Below are positions 33,076-41,214 of a stretch of 64,000 nt of DNA, in pieces. The notes under the pieces were generated by a model. The model saw nothing but the letters and a program-made list of their open reading frames with translations, made no database searches and was not told the DNA's origin. The position numbers were made by a program, and so were the translations under genes. Numbering within the stretch: position 1 is the first letter of the stretch; every line of letters starts with the position of its first letter. This stretch comes from Candidatus Obscuribacterales bacterium (GTDB taxonomy: Bacteria > Cyanobacteriota > Vampirovibrionia > Obscuribacterales > Obscuribacteraceae), in contig JACKCM010000007.1 in the NCBI GenBank assembly GCA_020634035.1, forward strand, positions 62,001 through 126,000, written 5' to 3'.

Positions 33076-35673
33076 ATGGCGGATAATCCCCAGAAGCCAA
33101 TGAAGACGAAGGAATCCGACTCTGCGCGGGAGGCTGGCACAGAGCGCACCCATGTGCGTCCAGAGGTGGCGAAGTCTGCCCAGGTCGACGCGTGTGGCAT
33201 GCAGGAAGTCGAGAGCACCCGGACTAATAAGCATTCTGGCTCTGCCAGCGAGTTGGAATGGAATAGAGGCAGTGGGGACAGGGGGTCTGGTACTGATTCT
33301 GGCAAAGAATCTGGTAAGACTTCTGCCAGGGGCGGCATTGACGGCAAGGGCGACAAGGGCGATAAAGGCGGCAAAAGCAATAAAGACGGTGGCGACGGCG
33401 ACAGCATTACGATAGAAGCCGTGGACGAGAACGGCAAGAAGTTTACGGTTGCGTCGAGAGTGAGCGGCGGAACTGAGCGGGATTATCTGGCGAAAGGCGA
33501 AAAGCCGCAAGAGCGCTTTCATACAGGTGAGCTGAAGGCGATTCAAACTGACCAGTCGCTGTCCGCCGAAAAGCGCGCCCTGGCGCAGCAGTTGCAAGAG
33601 ATGCGCAGCCTCGCCAAAGACGCCAATCAGCCCACAGCAGAGATTGACCGCTTCGCCAGCGAGACCTTCAAGGACGAGATTCGCAACATGCGTTCTTCAA
33701 GCGCGGACGAAGGCGGGACGTTCCAGGCGCTTTCCGATGCCGATATGGCGAAGCGCACCGATTTGACTAAAGGCGCTTCGCCATCTGACGCAGCACCGCC
33801 CCAGACCCAATCTCAAACCCGTCACCTCGACGAAGACGGTCGTCCCATCGTCGACCACCAGCCCGAGCAGATGGACAAGAAGACTTTCTCTCTTGGCTTA
33901 AGTTACGAGGAGGGCACGCCGCCACCTCAGAACGAGACCATGGAGAAAATGTCTCGATTCTTCCAGGCTGCGACCCACCGCGCCGAGGCATTCTTCACCA
34001 ATCCCGACGCCCAGGCGAAGTATATCGAGGAGCAGAAGGAGAAGTTCATCGGCATCGGCATCGGGCTCAATGACGCCAAAGAGGCGTTCAAAACCCTCGC
34101 CGGTGAAGGGTTCAAGCAACTCGGTCACGGCGCCGAGAATCTGAAGGAAGGCGCCAGTCATCTGGTCGATGCCCTGTCGCGCCCCGCGGACATAAATGAG
34201 GCGGTCGTCAAAGAGACCCAGGCGGTGCTGAAAGTCCTTGCCGAGGACCCAAATGCCGTTAACAAAGCGCTTTCGAAAGGTCTGGATGGCGCCGCCCATG
34301 CTGTGCAGCCCATGGTCGATGCCGGCGGCAGAATGCTGCATGATATGTCTGAGAATCCTCAGTACATAAATGATGCTCTCGCCAAAGGCCTTGGTATCGC
34401 GAGCAATGCCGTACTGAAGGCAAGTAATGAGTACTCTAATCTGCCTCCCAGGGAGAAGGGTCGCGTCATCGGCTTGCTCATGTTCGATATGATCAATCCT
34501 GAAGGCACGCTGGAAGCACCGACGCTGATGGCGCAAACAGCCAAGCGTGGCACCAATGCGGCGAAAGAAATCGTTCAGGTCGCTGCTAGCTCCGCGACGG
34601 TGCAAGAAGCTAAAGCCAATCTCTATATCCTTGAAGATCTGGTCAAGTCCGATGAGTTCAAGGATTTGTTGCAGAATGGTGTATTTGAAGCGCTCAATAT
34701 AGGCAAGCAAGAGTCGTTCGCTGCCCTTGGACCCCAGTTCGACAACTTCAACATGGCGATGATGGGGGATGGTTTCTTTAAACCCATAACACGTCGCTGG
34801 GAAGCGCTGACATCTGATCTGGGCCGTATCGAATCCAGGTTTAAGAGATACCGGAGCGATCTGCCAAGTCCTTTCGAAGAGGGTTTGAGCGCTCAGGAGC
34901 AGCACCTCCGTGCTGTGGACTGGCTGGTTGAACGTGTACCTGAGCACGCCGAGCATTTTGACCACTATTCAGATTGCCGAAACACTCTCTTAAATCACAA
35001 GAGCCCTGAAGATCTTCTTACGCTGTGCAAAAAGGATCACATGATCCTCACTCCAGACAAAATGGAAGACGTTGCACCGAAGCTAGCAAACAGGCGAAGC
35101 GAAATTGAGTCCCGAATGTTTGAGGACAATTTGCCTGCATGCACTGTAGCAGATCAAGGATATACGGTCATTCCAAAGCAAAGGGTAGTTCCGCTCGATG
35201 ATCAAGAGTCCATTGCAAAAAGGGTGGCAAAAGAGTGGATTGATAATGCTAGCGATAAAGAAGTAGACGGGATTGTTCGACATGAACTGGGCCAGAGTTT
35301 GGCTCACTATGGCAAATGGGTCGAGAACATAATCCAGGAACCCAAGTTGCATAATAAGTATTTGTCTGAAAGAAGGAGGCTGTTGCAGTCTATAGCTGAG
35401 TCTGTCGGTGCTGCGGATGACAATGTTGTAGACGGAGCCGTCTTTTCCGAACAGTTGAAGAGAGCTTCTCTTGGACCTCAGGATGGTAGCAATGTCCTGG
35501 ATTTCTTTTCACATGTATCTGATGTCGATTACGGACTTGAACAAACTATTACAGATTTGTACGCTATAGAGCATGGGGGGTCTAACTACGGCAAGCTGTT
35601 TGATGAACAATTGAAGATTCACTTTGCTGAGTTGTATCAAGGATTGAAGAGTAGAAATTGGTACCGGAAATAG
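33076..35673 (+). CDS. Toxin-like multidomain protein with degenerate metallopeptidase domain (HELGQ)
   Basis: 865 residues, no signal peptide. N-terminus of about 110 residues is charged with a Gly/Lys/Asp run (KGDKGDKGGKSNKDG). Middle is helical with repeated DP/NP..[IV]N.AL..GL phrases (EDPNAVNKALSKGLDGA, ENPQYINDALAKGLGIA) and LPPREKGRVIGLLMFD near 455, matching LPPGE.ER in the protein at 20714. The C-terminus aligns with the protein at 8607: HELGQ at 736-740 and GLEQTITDLYAIEHGGSNY (E822). The second zinc His is again Gln. AT content rises in the last 700 bp. Three GPL-family genes follow at spacings of 4, -1 and 26 bp. I infer an effector with tandem partner proteins. Confidence 0.88.
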   Translation: MADNPQKPMKTKESDSAREAGTERTHVRPEVAKSAQVDACGMQEVESTRTNKHSGSASELEWNRGSGDRGSGTDSGKESGKTSARGGIDGKGDKGDKGGKSNKDGGDGDSITIEAVDENGKKFTVASRVSGGTERDYLAKGEKPQERFHTGELKAIQTDQSLSAEKRALAQQLQEMRSLAKDANQPTAEIDRFASETFKDEIRNMRSSSADEGGTFQALSDADMAKRTDLTKGASPSDAAPPQTQSQTRHLDEDGRPIVDHQPEQMDKKTFSLGLSYEEGTPPPQNETMEKMSRFFQAATHRAEAFFTNPDAQAKYIEEQKEKFIGIGIGLNDAKEAFKTLAGEGFKQLGHGAENLKEGASHLVDALSRPADINEAVVKETQAVLKVLAEDPNAVNKALSKGLDGAAHAVQPMVDAGGRMLHDMSENPQYINDALAKGLGIASNAVLKASNEYSNLPPREKGRVIGLLMFDMINPEGTLEAPTLMAQTAKRGTNAAKEIVQVAASSATVQEAKANLYILEDLVKSDEFKDLLQNGVFEALNIGKQESFAALGPQFDNFNMAMMGDGFFKPITRRWEALTSDLGRIESRFKRYRSDLPSPFEEGLSAQEQHLRAVDWLVERVPEHAEHFDHYSDCRNTLLNHKSPEDLLTLCKKDHMILTPDKMEDVAPKLANRRSEIESRMFEDNLPACTVADQGYTVIPKQRVVPLDDQESIAKRVAKEWIDNASDKEVDGIVRHELGQSLAHYGKWVENIIQEPKLHNKYLSERRRLLQSIAESVGAADDNVVDGAVFSEQLKRASLGPQDGSNVLDFFSHVSDVDYGLEQTITDLYAIEHGGSNYGKLFDEQLKIHFAELYQGLKSRNWYRK

Positions 35674-35677
35674 TGTT

Positions 35678-36154
35678 ATGAGTAGAGCTAGAATGTCCAG
35701 AAAAAACTTTTACTTGAGCTTGGTCAGAGAAGGTAATTTAATCTGCGCTGTTATGAGACCAGATAAAAGTATTGTCTATAGCTTTTTAATTAGGGGGAAA
35801 AGCCAGGCGCTTACAACTTCTGCAGAATTGTCAGCTGGGACTCCTGAACATCAGGAGTTTCTGGAAGTTGTAGGACCATTGTCGCCGGGAGAGAAGAAAG
35901 TCTTTGTAGATATTAAGCCTGCAGAGGAAGAGTACACTCCAGCGCTGCTGGAAGCTGCTATCTCAGATGGTAGCTATCAGAAAGCCGAGATGATGCCGGA
36001 AGGGCATCTAAAACTATTCATGTGGAACGAGATTACGAACAAGTGGATGGAAGACATCTATTCTGCAAACTCAGAGCATGCTCAAGTCATCCTGAGAGTT
36101 ACCGGACCACTGAAAGTCGGAGATGTTTTTGAGTTCCAATCAAACAAGAAATAG
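35678..36154 (+). CDS. GPL-motif small protein, two modules
   Basis: 158 residues, starting four bases after the effector stop. Two modules, each ending in the family motif: 55-72 (TPEHQEFLEVVGPLSPGE) and 132-149 (SEHAQVILRVTGPLKVGD). Between them SYQKAEMMPEGHLKLFMWNE is shared with the next three paralogs. No signal or membrane segment. Likely a soluble cytoplasmic partner of the upstream protein; the immunity role is inferred from position and duplication. Confidence 0.85.
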   Translation: MSRARMSRKNFYLSLVREGNLICAVMRPDKSIVYSFLIRGKSQALTTSAELSAGTPEHQEFLEVVGPLSPGEKKVFVDIKPAEEEYTPALLEAAISDGSYQKAEMMPEGHLKLFMWNEITNKWMEDIYSANSEHAQVILRVTGPLKVGDVFEFQSNKK

Positions 36155-36651
36155 TGTTCGTCAATGCTACTATGAAAAAAGAAGAACAATGGAGTAGGTC
36201 CTACCTGCAAATGATGATTGATAGTCAGAGTATAACCGCTGCTGATTATCATAGTAACGGATCCATCGCCCTGAGCTGCTTCTTCAAGGGAATGAGTCAG
36301 TCGATGACATCGGAGAAAATATTGTCTCCTGGGACTCAAGAACATTCGGACTTTTTAGAGCTAGTTGGACCTTTCCAGCGTGGCGAAACAAAATATTTTT
36401 GGGACTATGCGGCAGAGCTGTCTACAGAGCGCACAGCAGAAGATGTTCGCTACGCTATTGAGAGTCGATATTATCAAAGAGCTGAGTTGTTGCCCAATGG
36501 TGATTTGAAACTGAAGAAGTGGAGCGATGTAGCAAAAGTGTGGCACGAGGATCTTTACCGCTCCGACACAGAACAGGCAAAGACTATCCTAGAAATCACC
36601 GCTCCTCTTAGAGTCGGCGAAGTCCACGAGCTCAAGCCAAGTTCAGGCTGA
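36154..36651 (+). CDS. GPL-motif small protein, two modules
   Basis: 165 residues from a GTG overlapping the previous stop by one base; an ATG at 36172 is an alternative. TQEHSDFLELVGPFQRGE (61-78) and a C-terminal ITAPLRVGEVHELKPSSG give the two modules, with YYQRAELLPNGDLKLKKW between. Its last 70 bp are nearly identical to those of the next gene, which suggests recent duplication or gene conversion. Confidence 0.83.
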   Translation: MFVNATMKKEEQWSRSYLQMMIDSQSITAADYHSNGSIALSCFFKGMSQSMTSEKILSPGTQEHSDFLELVGPFQRGETKYFWDYAAELSTERTAEDVRYAIESRYYQRAELLPNGDLKLKKWSDVAKVWHEDLYRSDTEQAKTILEITAPLRVGEVHELKPSSG

Positions 36652-36677
36652 AGTTCGGCGTTCCGATTCTCTCCGAC

Positions 36678-37202
36678 ATGAAGGTTCCACATTTAGTAGC
36701 AGATGGTATTTTAGAAATTATGTTGAAAGATTCTAGCGTATGGACAGAGGGGCTCGTTAGGACCCTGGTAAGAGGAAAACTAATGTTGATGGCGCGGTGT
36801 CATGAAAACGGCTCCATCTCAGCTAAGTATATGATATCCAGTCGGGGGCGGTCGATTGTATATGGGAAAGAGATGGCTCCTGGAACTAGTGAGTACGAAG
36901 CTGTTCAGGCGGTTCTTGGTCCGATGAGACCGTGTCAATTGATTACTTTCGATTTGCCGGATGTAAAAGAATTGGTAGAGTATTCCCCGGAAGATGTGCG
37001 AGTTTCAATATTGCGGGGATACTTTAAGAAGGCTGAATTGTTGAACGACGGAGACGTGAGGCTCTATCATTGGAACGATTTTCTGGATGACTGGAGCCAT
37101 CAATTGTTTCCTTCAAATTCTAAGCAAGCCCAAGCCATCCTAGAAATCACCGGTCCTATTAAAGTCGGCGAAGTCCACGAGTTTAAGCCGAGTTCGGACT
37201 GA
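36678..37202 (+). CDS. GPL-motif small protein, two modules
   Basis: 174 residues from an ATG 26 bp after the previous gene. Motif copies: TSEYEAVQAVLGPMRPCQ (the second Gly of the motif replaced) and ITGPIKVGEVHEFKPSSD at the end, with YFKKAELLNDGDVRLYHW between. More diverged in the N-terminal module than its neighbours. Last gene of the effector operon. Confidence 0.83.
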   Translation: MKVPHLVADGILEIMLKDSSVWTEGLVRTLVRGKLMLMARCHENGSISAKYMISSRGRSIVYGKEMAPGTSEYEAVQAVLGPMRPCQLITFDLPDVKELVEYSPEDVRVSILRGYFKKAELLNDGDVRLYHWNDFLDDWSHQLFPSNSKQAQAILEITGPIKVGEVHEFKPSSD

Positions 37203-37215
37203 GGCAATTCAAATC

Positions 37216-38355
37216 CTACTGAACGCAGTCGATGCTCTCACGCACAAGGTCATTATCCAGCAGGAAGAGCAGATCGTTTTTAGCCTGCGACCATTCGGCG
37301 GTCAGAGCGCGCGACTCAGAGCCTATTCTACTGGCAGCAGACAAGAGTGGAAATGTCGATGCATCTTCTTTTATCCATTCTCCGGTCGCCCGGTCAAGCA
37401 TCCGAGTCCGGTGTTCGCCCCATGCGTGTCTCTGTACTTTTATGACACCATCGGGAGCATCACCATCGACAAGCTCGATGCACTCCGCGATCGCATCGAG
37501 GGGCAGCGGTCTCCTCGTCGCCCTCGACCAGGCGAGCAGAAAAGATAGACCTCTTAGAATGTCGTATTCGTAAAATCGGGGGAAAGACAATTTCGTCCAA
37601 CCTTCGATAATGGGCTCGCCTGTGCAGGAGGATCGAAACAGTCTCTTTGATATCAGATACGATGCCCCTTTCTCAAGATAATCCGCTTCCTCCGCGGAGC
37701 CATCTTTCAATGACATCAATATTGCTTCTAGAGATGGCAAGGTCGAGACGACCGAGCTTTTGGGCTCACTTCGAATGTAAGCTTCCTCATCACAGTTCAA
37801 GCCGCCGTCAGGAAGCTGGTACTTGAGAAACCATGGACGTATCCATGGTAGTCGACTGTCAATATTCAGTCCATAATGGAAGAGTAAACCGTAAATCGTA
37901 CCCAGCTGACAATGACAGGCTACCGAATTGAGCGGGTCCATGCCTTCTGGAACTTCCTCTTCTCTAAAAGGAAAGAAGCGCAAGAACTTCTCTTGCAGAG
38001 CCTTGACTATCGATTCTTCAGCGCGCTCTGGAATCCGCTCTGTAAGCCCGAGTTCATGGAGCAGCATCATATGCCACCAGGGGCTGTTCCATTTTGGCCA
38101 GTAGGCATCATCGGCGATACTGGCGGCGGCTTCGTCCGAACCCAGATATGATACTGACTCTGCAATGAGCGCTTCGTCCAAACTATCCGGCAATGGCGCG
38201 GCGGCTTTTTTGGAAATGGCTCTGAGCGATTCGATTTTTTGATTCATGCGGTTGACAACGGTAGGGGATGAAACACCGTTTGCATTATATGCTGCCGCGG
38301 CTTCGTGTTCCAGGGAAAAGGGAATGATATGTGCAACGGCGGCTAGCACGACCAT
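37216..38355 (-). CDS. Terpenoid cyclase-like alpha/alpha toroid protein
   Basis: About 379 residues from the ATG at 38355; others in frame are 38376 and 38247. YWPKWNSPWWHMMLLHELGL and a later WIRPWFLKYQLPDGGLNCDEEAY resemble repeats of the prenyltransferase/squalene-hopene cyclase fold; helical hairpins continue to the end. The DxDD catalytic motif of squalene-hopene cyclases is absent, so another activity is likely. The conserved-looking stretch PFSLEHEAAAAYNANGVSSP before residue 38247's Met argues for a longer form. Its 5' end overlaps the divergent gene at 38324. Confidence 0.75.
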   Translation of the reverse strand: MVVLAAVAHIIPFSLEHEAAAAYNANGVSSPTVVNRMNQKIESLRAISKKAAAPLPDSLDEALIAESVSYLGSDEAAASIADDAYWPKWNSPWWHMMLLHELGLTERIPERAEESIVKALQEKFLRFFPFREEEVPEGMDPLNSVACHCQLGTIYGLLFHYGLNIDSRLPWIRPWFLKYQLPDGGLNCDEEAYIRSEPKSSVVSTLPSLEAILMSLKDGSAEEADYLEKGASYLISKRLFRSSCTGEPIIEGWTKLSFPRFYEYDILRGLSFLLAWSRATRRPLPLDAIAECIELVDGDAPDGVIKVQRHAWGEHRTRMLDRATGEWIKEDASTFPLLSAASRIGSESRALTAEWSQAKNDLLFLLDNDLVRESIDCVQ

Positions 38356-38932
38356 GGCCGTCGAGGAAAGCGACATAGGCGAGACCAGTGAGATGAATGA
38401 GTCTAAAGAGATAAATGAGACTAATGAGACTAATGAGATGGCTGAGTCCAGCGAGACCGGCGCCAGTAAATGGGACCGCGCCTACATGCAGAGGCTGCTC
38501 GACACTCTGACCATCACTTCTGCCGAATGCAAACAAGATGGTTCCATCCACTTGAGCTGCTCTGCTAAAGGCACCACCCAGGTCGTCGCCCTCGACAAAA
38601 TTCTGCTCCCCGATTCCAGTGAGCACGCTGACTTTCTCTCCATCGTCGGCCCCATGCACCCAGGAGAACTCAAGCTGTTCTGGGACCCGAGAAAAGAAGC
38701 CTTCGAGAAGCCGAGCGCCGAAGAAATTCGCGCTGCCGTCGACAGCGGCCACTATCGCAAGGTCGAGTTACTCTCCGATGGCGCCCTGAAAGTCCACGTC
38801 TATGAGGGCGCCACCGAGAGCTATCGCTACAAAATCTTCTTCGCCGACACAGAACAAGCCCGCGCCATCCTGGACCTGACCGGTCCCCTCGCGCTCGGCG
38901 TAGTTCACCAGTTTGCCGGCTCCGTCGAATAA
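38324..38932 (+). CDS. GPL-motif small protein with acidic N-terminal extension
   Basis: 202 residues if started at the ATG at 38324 (AGGGA about seven bases upstream); an ATG at 38354 is possible. The N-terminal 45 residues are Glu/Asn/Thr-rich owing to 9 bp repeats (ETNETNE). The family part follows: SSEHADFLSIVGPMHPGE and LDLTGPLALGVVHQF, with HYRKVELLSDGALKVHVY between. GC-rich unlike the three copies at 35678-37202, so it may be the older host-adapted member. Separated from them by a gene on the other strand. Confidence 0.8.
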   Translation: MICATAASTTMAVEESDIGETSEMNESKEINETNETNEMAESSETGASKWDRAYMQRLLDTLTITSAECKQDGSIHLSCSAKGTTQVVALDKILLPDSSEHADFLSIVGPMHPGELKLFWDPRKEAFEKPSAEEIRAAVDSGHYRKVELLSDGALKVHVYEGATESYRYKIFFADTEQARAILDLTGPLALGVVHQFAGSVE

Positions 38933-38948
38933 CAACATGCTCCTCAGT

Positions 38949-39209
38949 TCACTTCCGGTCAGTATGGCTTATTAAAGGCACCTTTAATAAGCATGAACTA
39001 CGACCCTCAGACCAAGTTAGGAGAGCGCATCCAGTGCTCTGCAGAATTTGGAGAGCCTCGGCATCGTTAGAGAAATAACCGGAAAGCAGCGTGGTCGAGT
39101 TTTTGTCTATGACCGCTATTTGAAGATTTTGGAGCGAGACACAGATCCGCTTTAAGGTCTGGTCAACTTCTCTACAGAGAAAAGCCCGGCGCGTGAAGCA
39201 GCAACACAC
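38949..39209 (-). CDS. Doubtful small ORF
   Basis: 86 residues from GTG, no clear ribosome binding site. The segment LQNLQIAVIDKNSTTLLSGY and FSNDAEALQILQSTG has protein-like composition, so it may be a remnant. No domain is recognised. It overlaps the palindrome at 38967. Confidence 0.25.
   Translation of the reverse strand: MCCCFTRRAFLCREVDQTLKRICVSLQNLQIAVIDKNSTTLLSGYFSNDAEALQILQSTGCALLTWSEGRSSCLLKVPLISHTDRK
38967..38992. terminator. 12 bp palindromic hairpin after the GPL gene
   Basis: GCTTATTAAAGG and CCTTTAATAAGC are perfect complements around CA, 35 bp after the stop at 38932. There is no T-run on either strand, so termination is possible but not certain. Confidence 0.4.
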
Positions 39210-39254
39210 CGAGCTCTTCTCTGTGGGGGTCAGCAGGGCTGAGGGAGGGGGGAC

Positions 39255-39758
39255 TTAACTCTTACGAATTTTGACTTTGCAGTCGTCTTCTATACAAGCT
39301 CTGGTTTTTGGCAGAACAACGCGCAGCACGCCATCTCTAAAAGATGCTTCGACTTTGTCCTTTTCGACCTCGCAGGGCAGCGGGATCTGCCGCATGAAAG
39401 AGCCATAGCATCTCTCAAGGCGATATTTTCCTTTCTGGTCGTGCTCCGTCTCTTCCAGTTTCTCTCCTTTGAGGGTGAGGAAGTTGGAGTTTACGGTTAG
39501 ATCAATGTCTTCCAGCCGAACCCCGGGCAACTCTGCGCAGATTATCAGTTCGAGGTCCTTATCTGTGATATCGACTTTTGTTTGAATGTCTGCCTCTAAT
39601 TCCGGCCACCAGTGAGAGATACTCTCCTCTTTGTGAAAGAACTCGTCGAATAGCCGGTTCATCTCTCTTCTTAAGTTGGCGAATGGCAGATGCGATTCTG
39701 GTCTTTTTCTAAGCTCATGCTTTTTTGTTTCTTTCTTCTCTAAGGTTGCTCCCTTCAT
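39255..39758 (-). CDS. Small heat-shock protein, Hsp20/alpha-crystallin family
   Basis: 167 residues. Holdase chaperone. The alpha-crystallin domain spans about 55-155: VDITDKDLELIICAELPGV, then LTLKGEKLEE and GSFMRQIPLP, ending with the beta-9 stretch DGVLRVVLPK. The C-terminal I-x-I/V anchor is present as VKIRKS. The basic N-terminal arm includes FANLRREMNRLFDEFF. AAGGAG lies before the ATG. It heads a group of minus-strand small genes in this area and may be stress-induced. Confidence 0.95.
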   Translation of the reverse strand: MKGATLEKKETKKHELRKRPESHLPFANLRREMNRLFDEFFHKEESISHWWPELEADIQTKVDITDKDLELIICAELPGVRLEDIDLTVNSNFLTLKGEKLEETEHDQKGKYRLERCYGSFMRQIPLPCEVEKDKVEASFRDGVLRVVLPKTRACIEDDCKVKIRKS

Positions 39759-39812
39759 GTAAGATTTCTCCTTTGTTTGTTTATTTGTTTGTTTGACTTT
39801 GTATTTTTAGGT

Positions 39813-40118
39813 TTATGCAGATTGGCGCCGAGTCTGGCTGACTGAAGCTTTCTTCAGGGTTTTGAATGGAATGTGCTGCGCCAGATCGAAGTCCTCAAGC
39901 AGTTCTTGTGAGAATGAACCTTTTGAGCGAATAATGCAGTCATCTATCGGCCAGGGGGTGGAGTGGTGCGCTCCTAGTTTCAAGAGCATATTTCGTATCT
40001 CTTCTCTGGAGCAATCACGCAAACAGGTGTCGTTGCGAGTCTCGTTTGCTCGTTGAAAGCAAAGATAAGGGGGGTCGAAATTGACAGTAAGGATTCCGTT
40101 GATCATGCTTTTACTCAT
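39813..40118 (-). CDS. Small hypothetical protein
   Basis: 101 residues from the ATG at 40118, with GAGG about ten bases upstream; a GTG at 40133 would add five residues. No signal or membrane segment. CLRDCSREEIRNMLLKLGAH and STPWPIDDCIIRSKGSF are the only distinctive stretches. Not recognised. Lies directly upstream of the small heat-shock gene on the same strand (54 bp gap), so it may be part of the same stress operon. Confidence 0.6.
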   Translation of the reverse strand: MSKSMINGILTVNFDPPYLCFQRANETRNDTCLRDCSREEIRNMLLKLGAHHSTPWPIDDCIIRSKGSFSQELLEDFDLAQHIPFKTLKKASVSQTRRQSA

Positions 40119-40191
40119 TGTTGAGAACCTCACCCTATCTGTTTTGCTGAATTAAAACCGGTTACCTCAATAGTTAACTGTCGATGGTGCA

Positions 40192-40497
40192 TCAGCTAAC
40201 TGCTCTAGCTCCGTTGGCTACTTCTATTATCAAGTTGCCGATGTCGCCGAGAGAATCACTGTTATTCTCTTTCGCGATTTTGTATGCTCGTTTCGCCGTG
40301 CGAAGAGCATCCGGCCTATTATCCTGGGCTTCAAGCAGCATCGCCAGATTGTGCAGGTCTGGTATTAGTTGACTTGCGTCAGGCCCGTATTCTGTCTCTT
40401 TTATGGCTATTATCTGTCTATTGAAGGACTCTGCCATGGGATAATCGCCGAGTTCTTCGAAGTGTTCAGTCAGTACCTGAAGCCTTACTAGATTCAT
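40192..40497 (-). CDS. Small TPR-like protein
   Basis: 101 residues; AAGGAG lies eight bases before the ATG. Two to three TPR-like helix pairs: LTEHFEELGDYPMAESFNRQ, then LIPDLHNLAMLLEAQDNRPD and ALRTAKRAYKIAKENN. Probably a protein-interaction module. Located between two other small minus-strand genes. Confidence 0.75.
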   Translation of the reverse strand: MNLVRLQVLTEHFEELGDYPMAESFNRQIIAIKETEYGPDASQLIPDLHNLAMLLEAQDNRPDALRTAKRAYKIAKENNSDSLGDIGNLIIEVANGARAVS

Positions 40498-40522
40498 GTG
40501 TACTCTCCTTGGGGGCAGTGTT

Positions 40523-40831
40523 TTAAGCCTTCATTTGGACCAGGTGTTTCGGGTCGGGGCTCTTTTGATTGCGACATCTATTGCAATAAACCGGGCGTGA
40601 ACCATTTGGTTTGAAAGGCACAACCACAAGGTTATTACATTGATCGCAGGTGACTTCAGATATAGTGCTTGGATCTTTGCCAGATCTCAGGACTCGCACC
40701 ATGACTCTGCAATTGGGGCACCGTTTAGGCTCATTCACAAGACCTTTGTCTTTGAAGAATTCTTGCTCTCCTGCTCTGAAACAAAAATTCTCCGAGCATT
40801 CACAACAAATCAAGGTCTTATCGCAATACAT
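40523..40831 (-). CDS. Zinc-ribbon protein (zf-trcl-like)
   Basis: 102 residues from the ATG at 40831, which has AGGAGG eight bases upstream; the longer frame to 40867 lacks this. MYCDKTLICCECSENFCF followed by AGEQEFFKDKGL and NEPKRCPNC matches the treble-clef-like zinc-binding domain found in many bacteria. A second pair, CDQCNN..YCNRC, forms another ribbon. Nucleic-acid or protein binding is expected; function unknown. The 383 bp upstream hold the repeat at 40963 and no gene. Confidence 0.88.
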   Translation of the reverse strand: MYCDKTLICCECSENFCFRAGEQEFFKDKGLVNEPKRCPNCRVMVRVLRSGKDPSTISEVTCDQCNNLVVVPFKPNGSRPVYCNRCRNQKSPDPKHLVQMKA

Positions 40832-40962
40832 ATATCTGACCTCCTGCGTTTTGCTTCGTTGGCGCATATGGAAACATGTCTCAACGGCAATATGATCACC
40901 CGGTGTGATGATATCTGGTAAAAAGCCTCGAAAGCCCCTAAAGTCGTATTGCAGATATGTCC

Positions 40963-41009
40963 GGCATCGAGCATAAACCTGTTTTATGTGTCAGGTATCG
41001 GGCATAAAC
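40963..41009. promoter_or_regulatory. Direct repeat upstream of the Crp-family gene
   Basis: GGCATCGAGCATAAAC (40963-40978) and GGTATCGGGCATAAAC (40994-41009) match at 14 of 16 positions with a 31 bp period, close to three helical turns. CATAAA..TTTATG between them is a small palindrome. Possibly a regulator binding site for the gene at 41215 or the zinc-ribbon gene. Confidence 0.45.
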
Positions 41010-41214
41010 AGAACCTAAATGATTGCTATTCGGCACACTCGGGTTTTACTTATTAGTGCTGCTGTGACACGATAAGTAGATAAGGAGTTGTGCCGATGCC
41101 AGGATTCATCGGTCTAAAAGACTTCAGTAAATGTAGTTACAATTTAAGAGACTGTTTAGCTACAGAGGGATTGAAATCCAAACATATCGAAATTGACCCG
41201 AGGGATTTCTGGCC

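Noticed and set aside
33898..34965. 355-residue open frame on the minus strand
   Set aside because: Antisense to the effector gene at 33076, which has homologs in this window.
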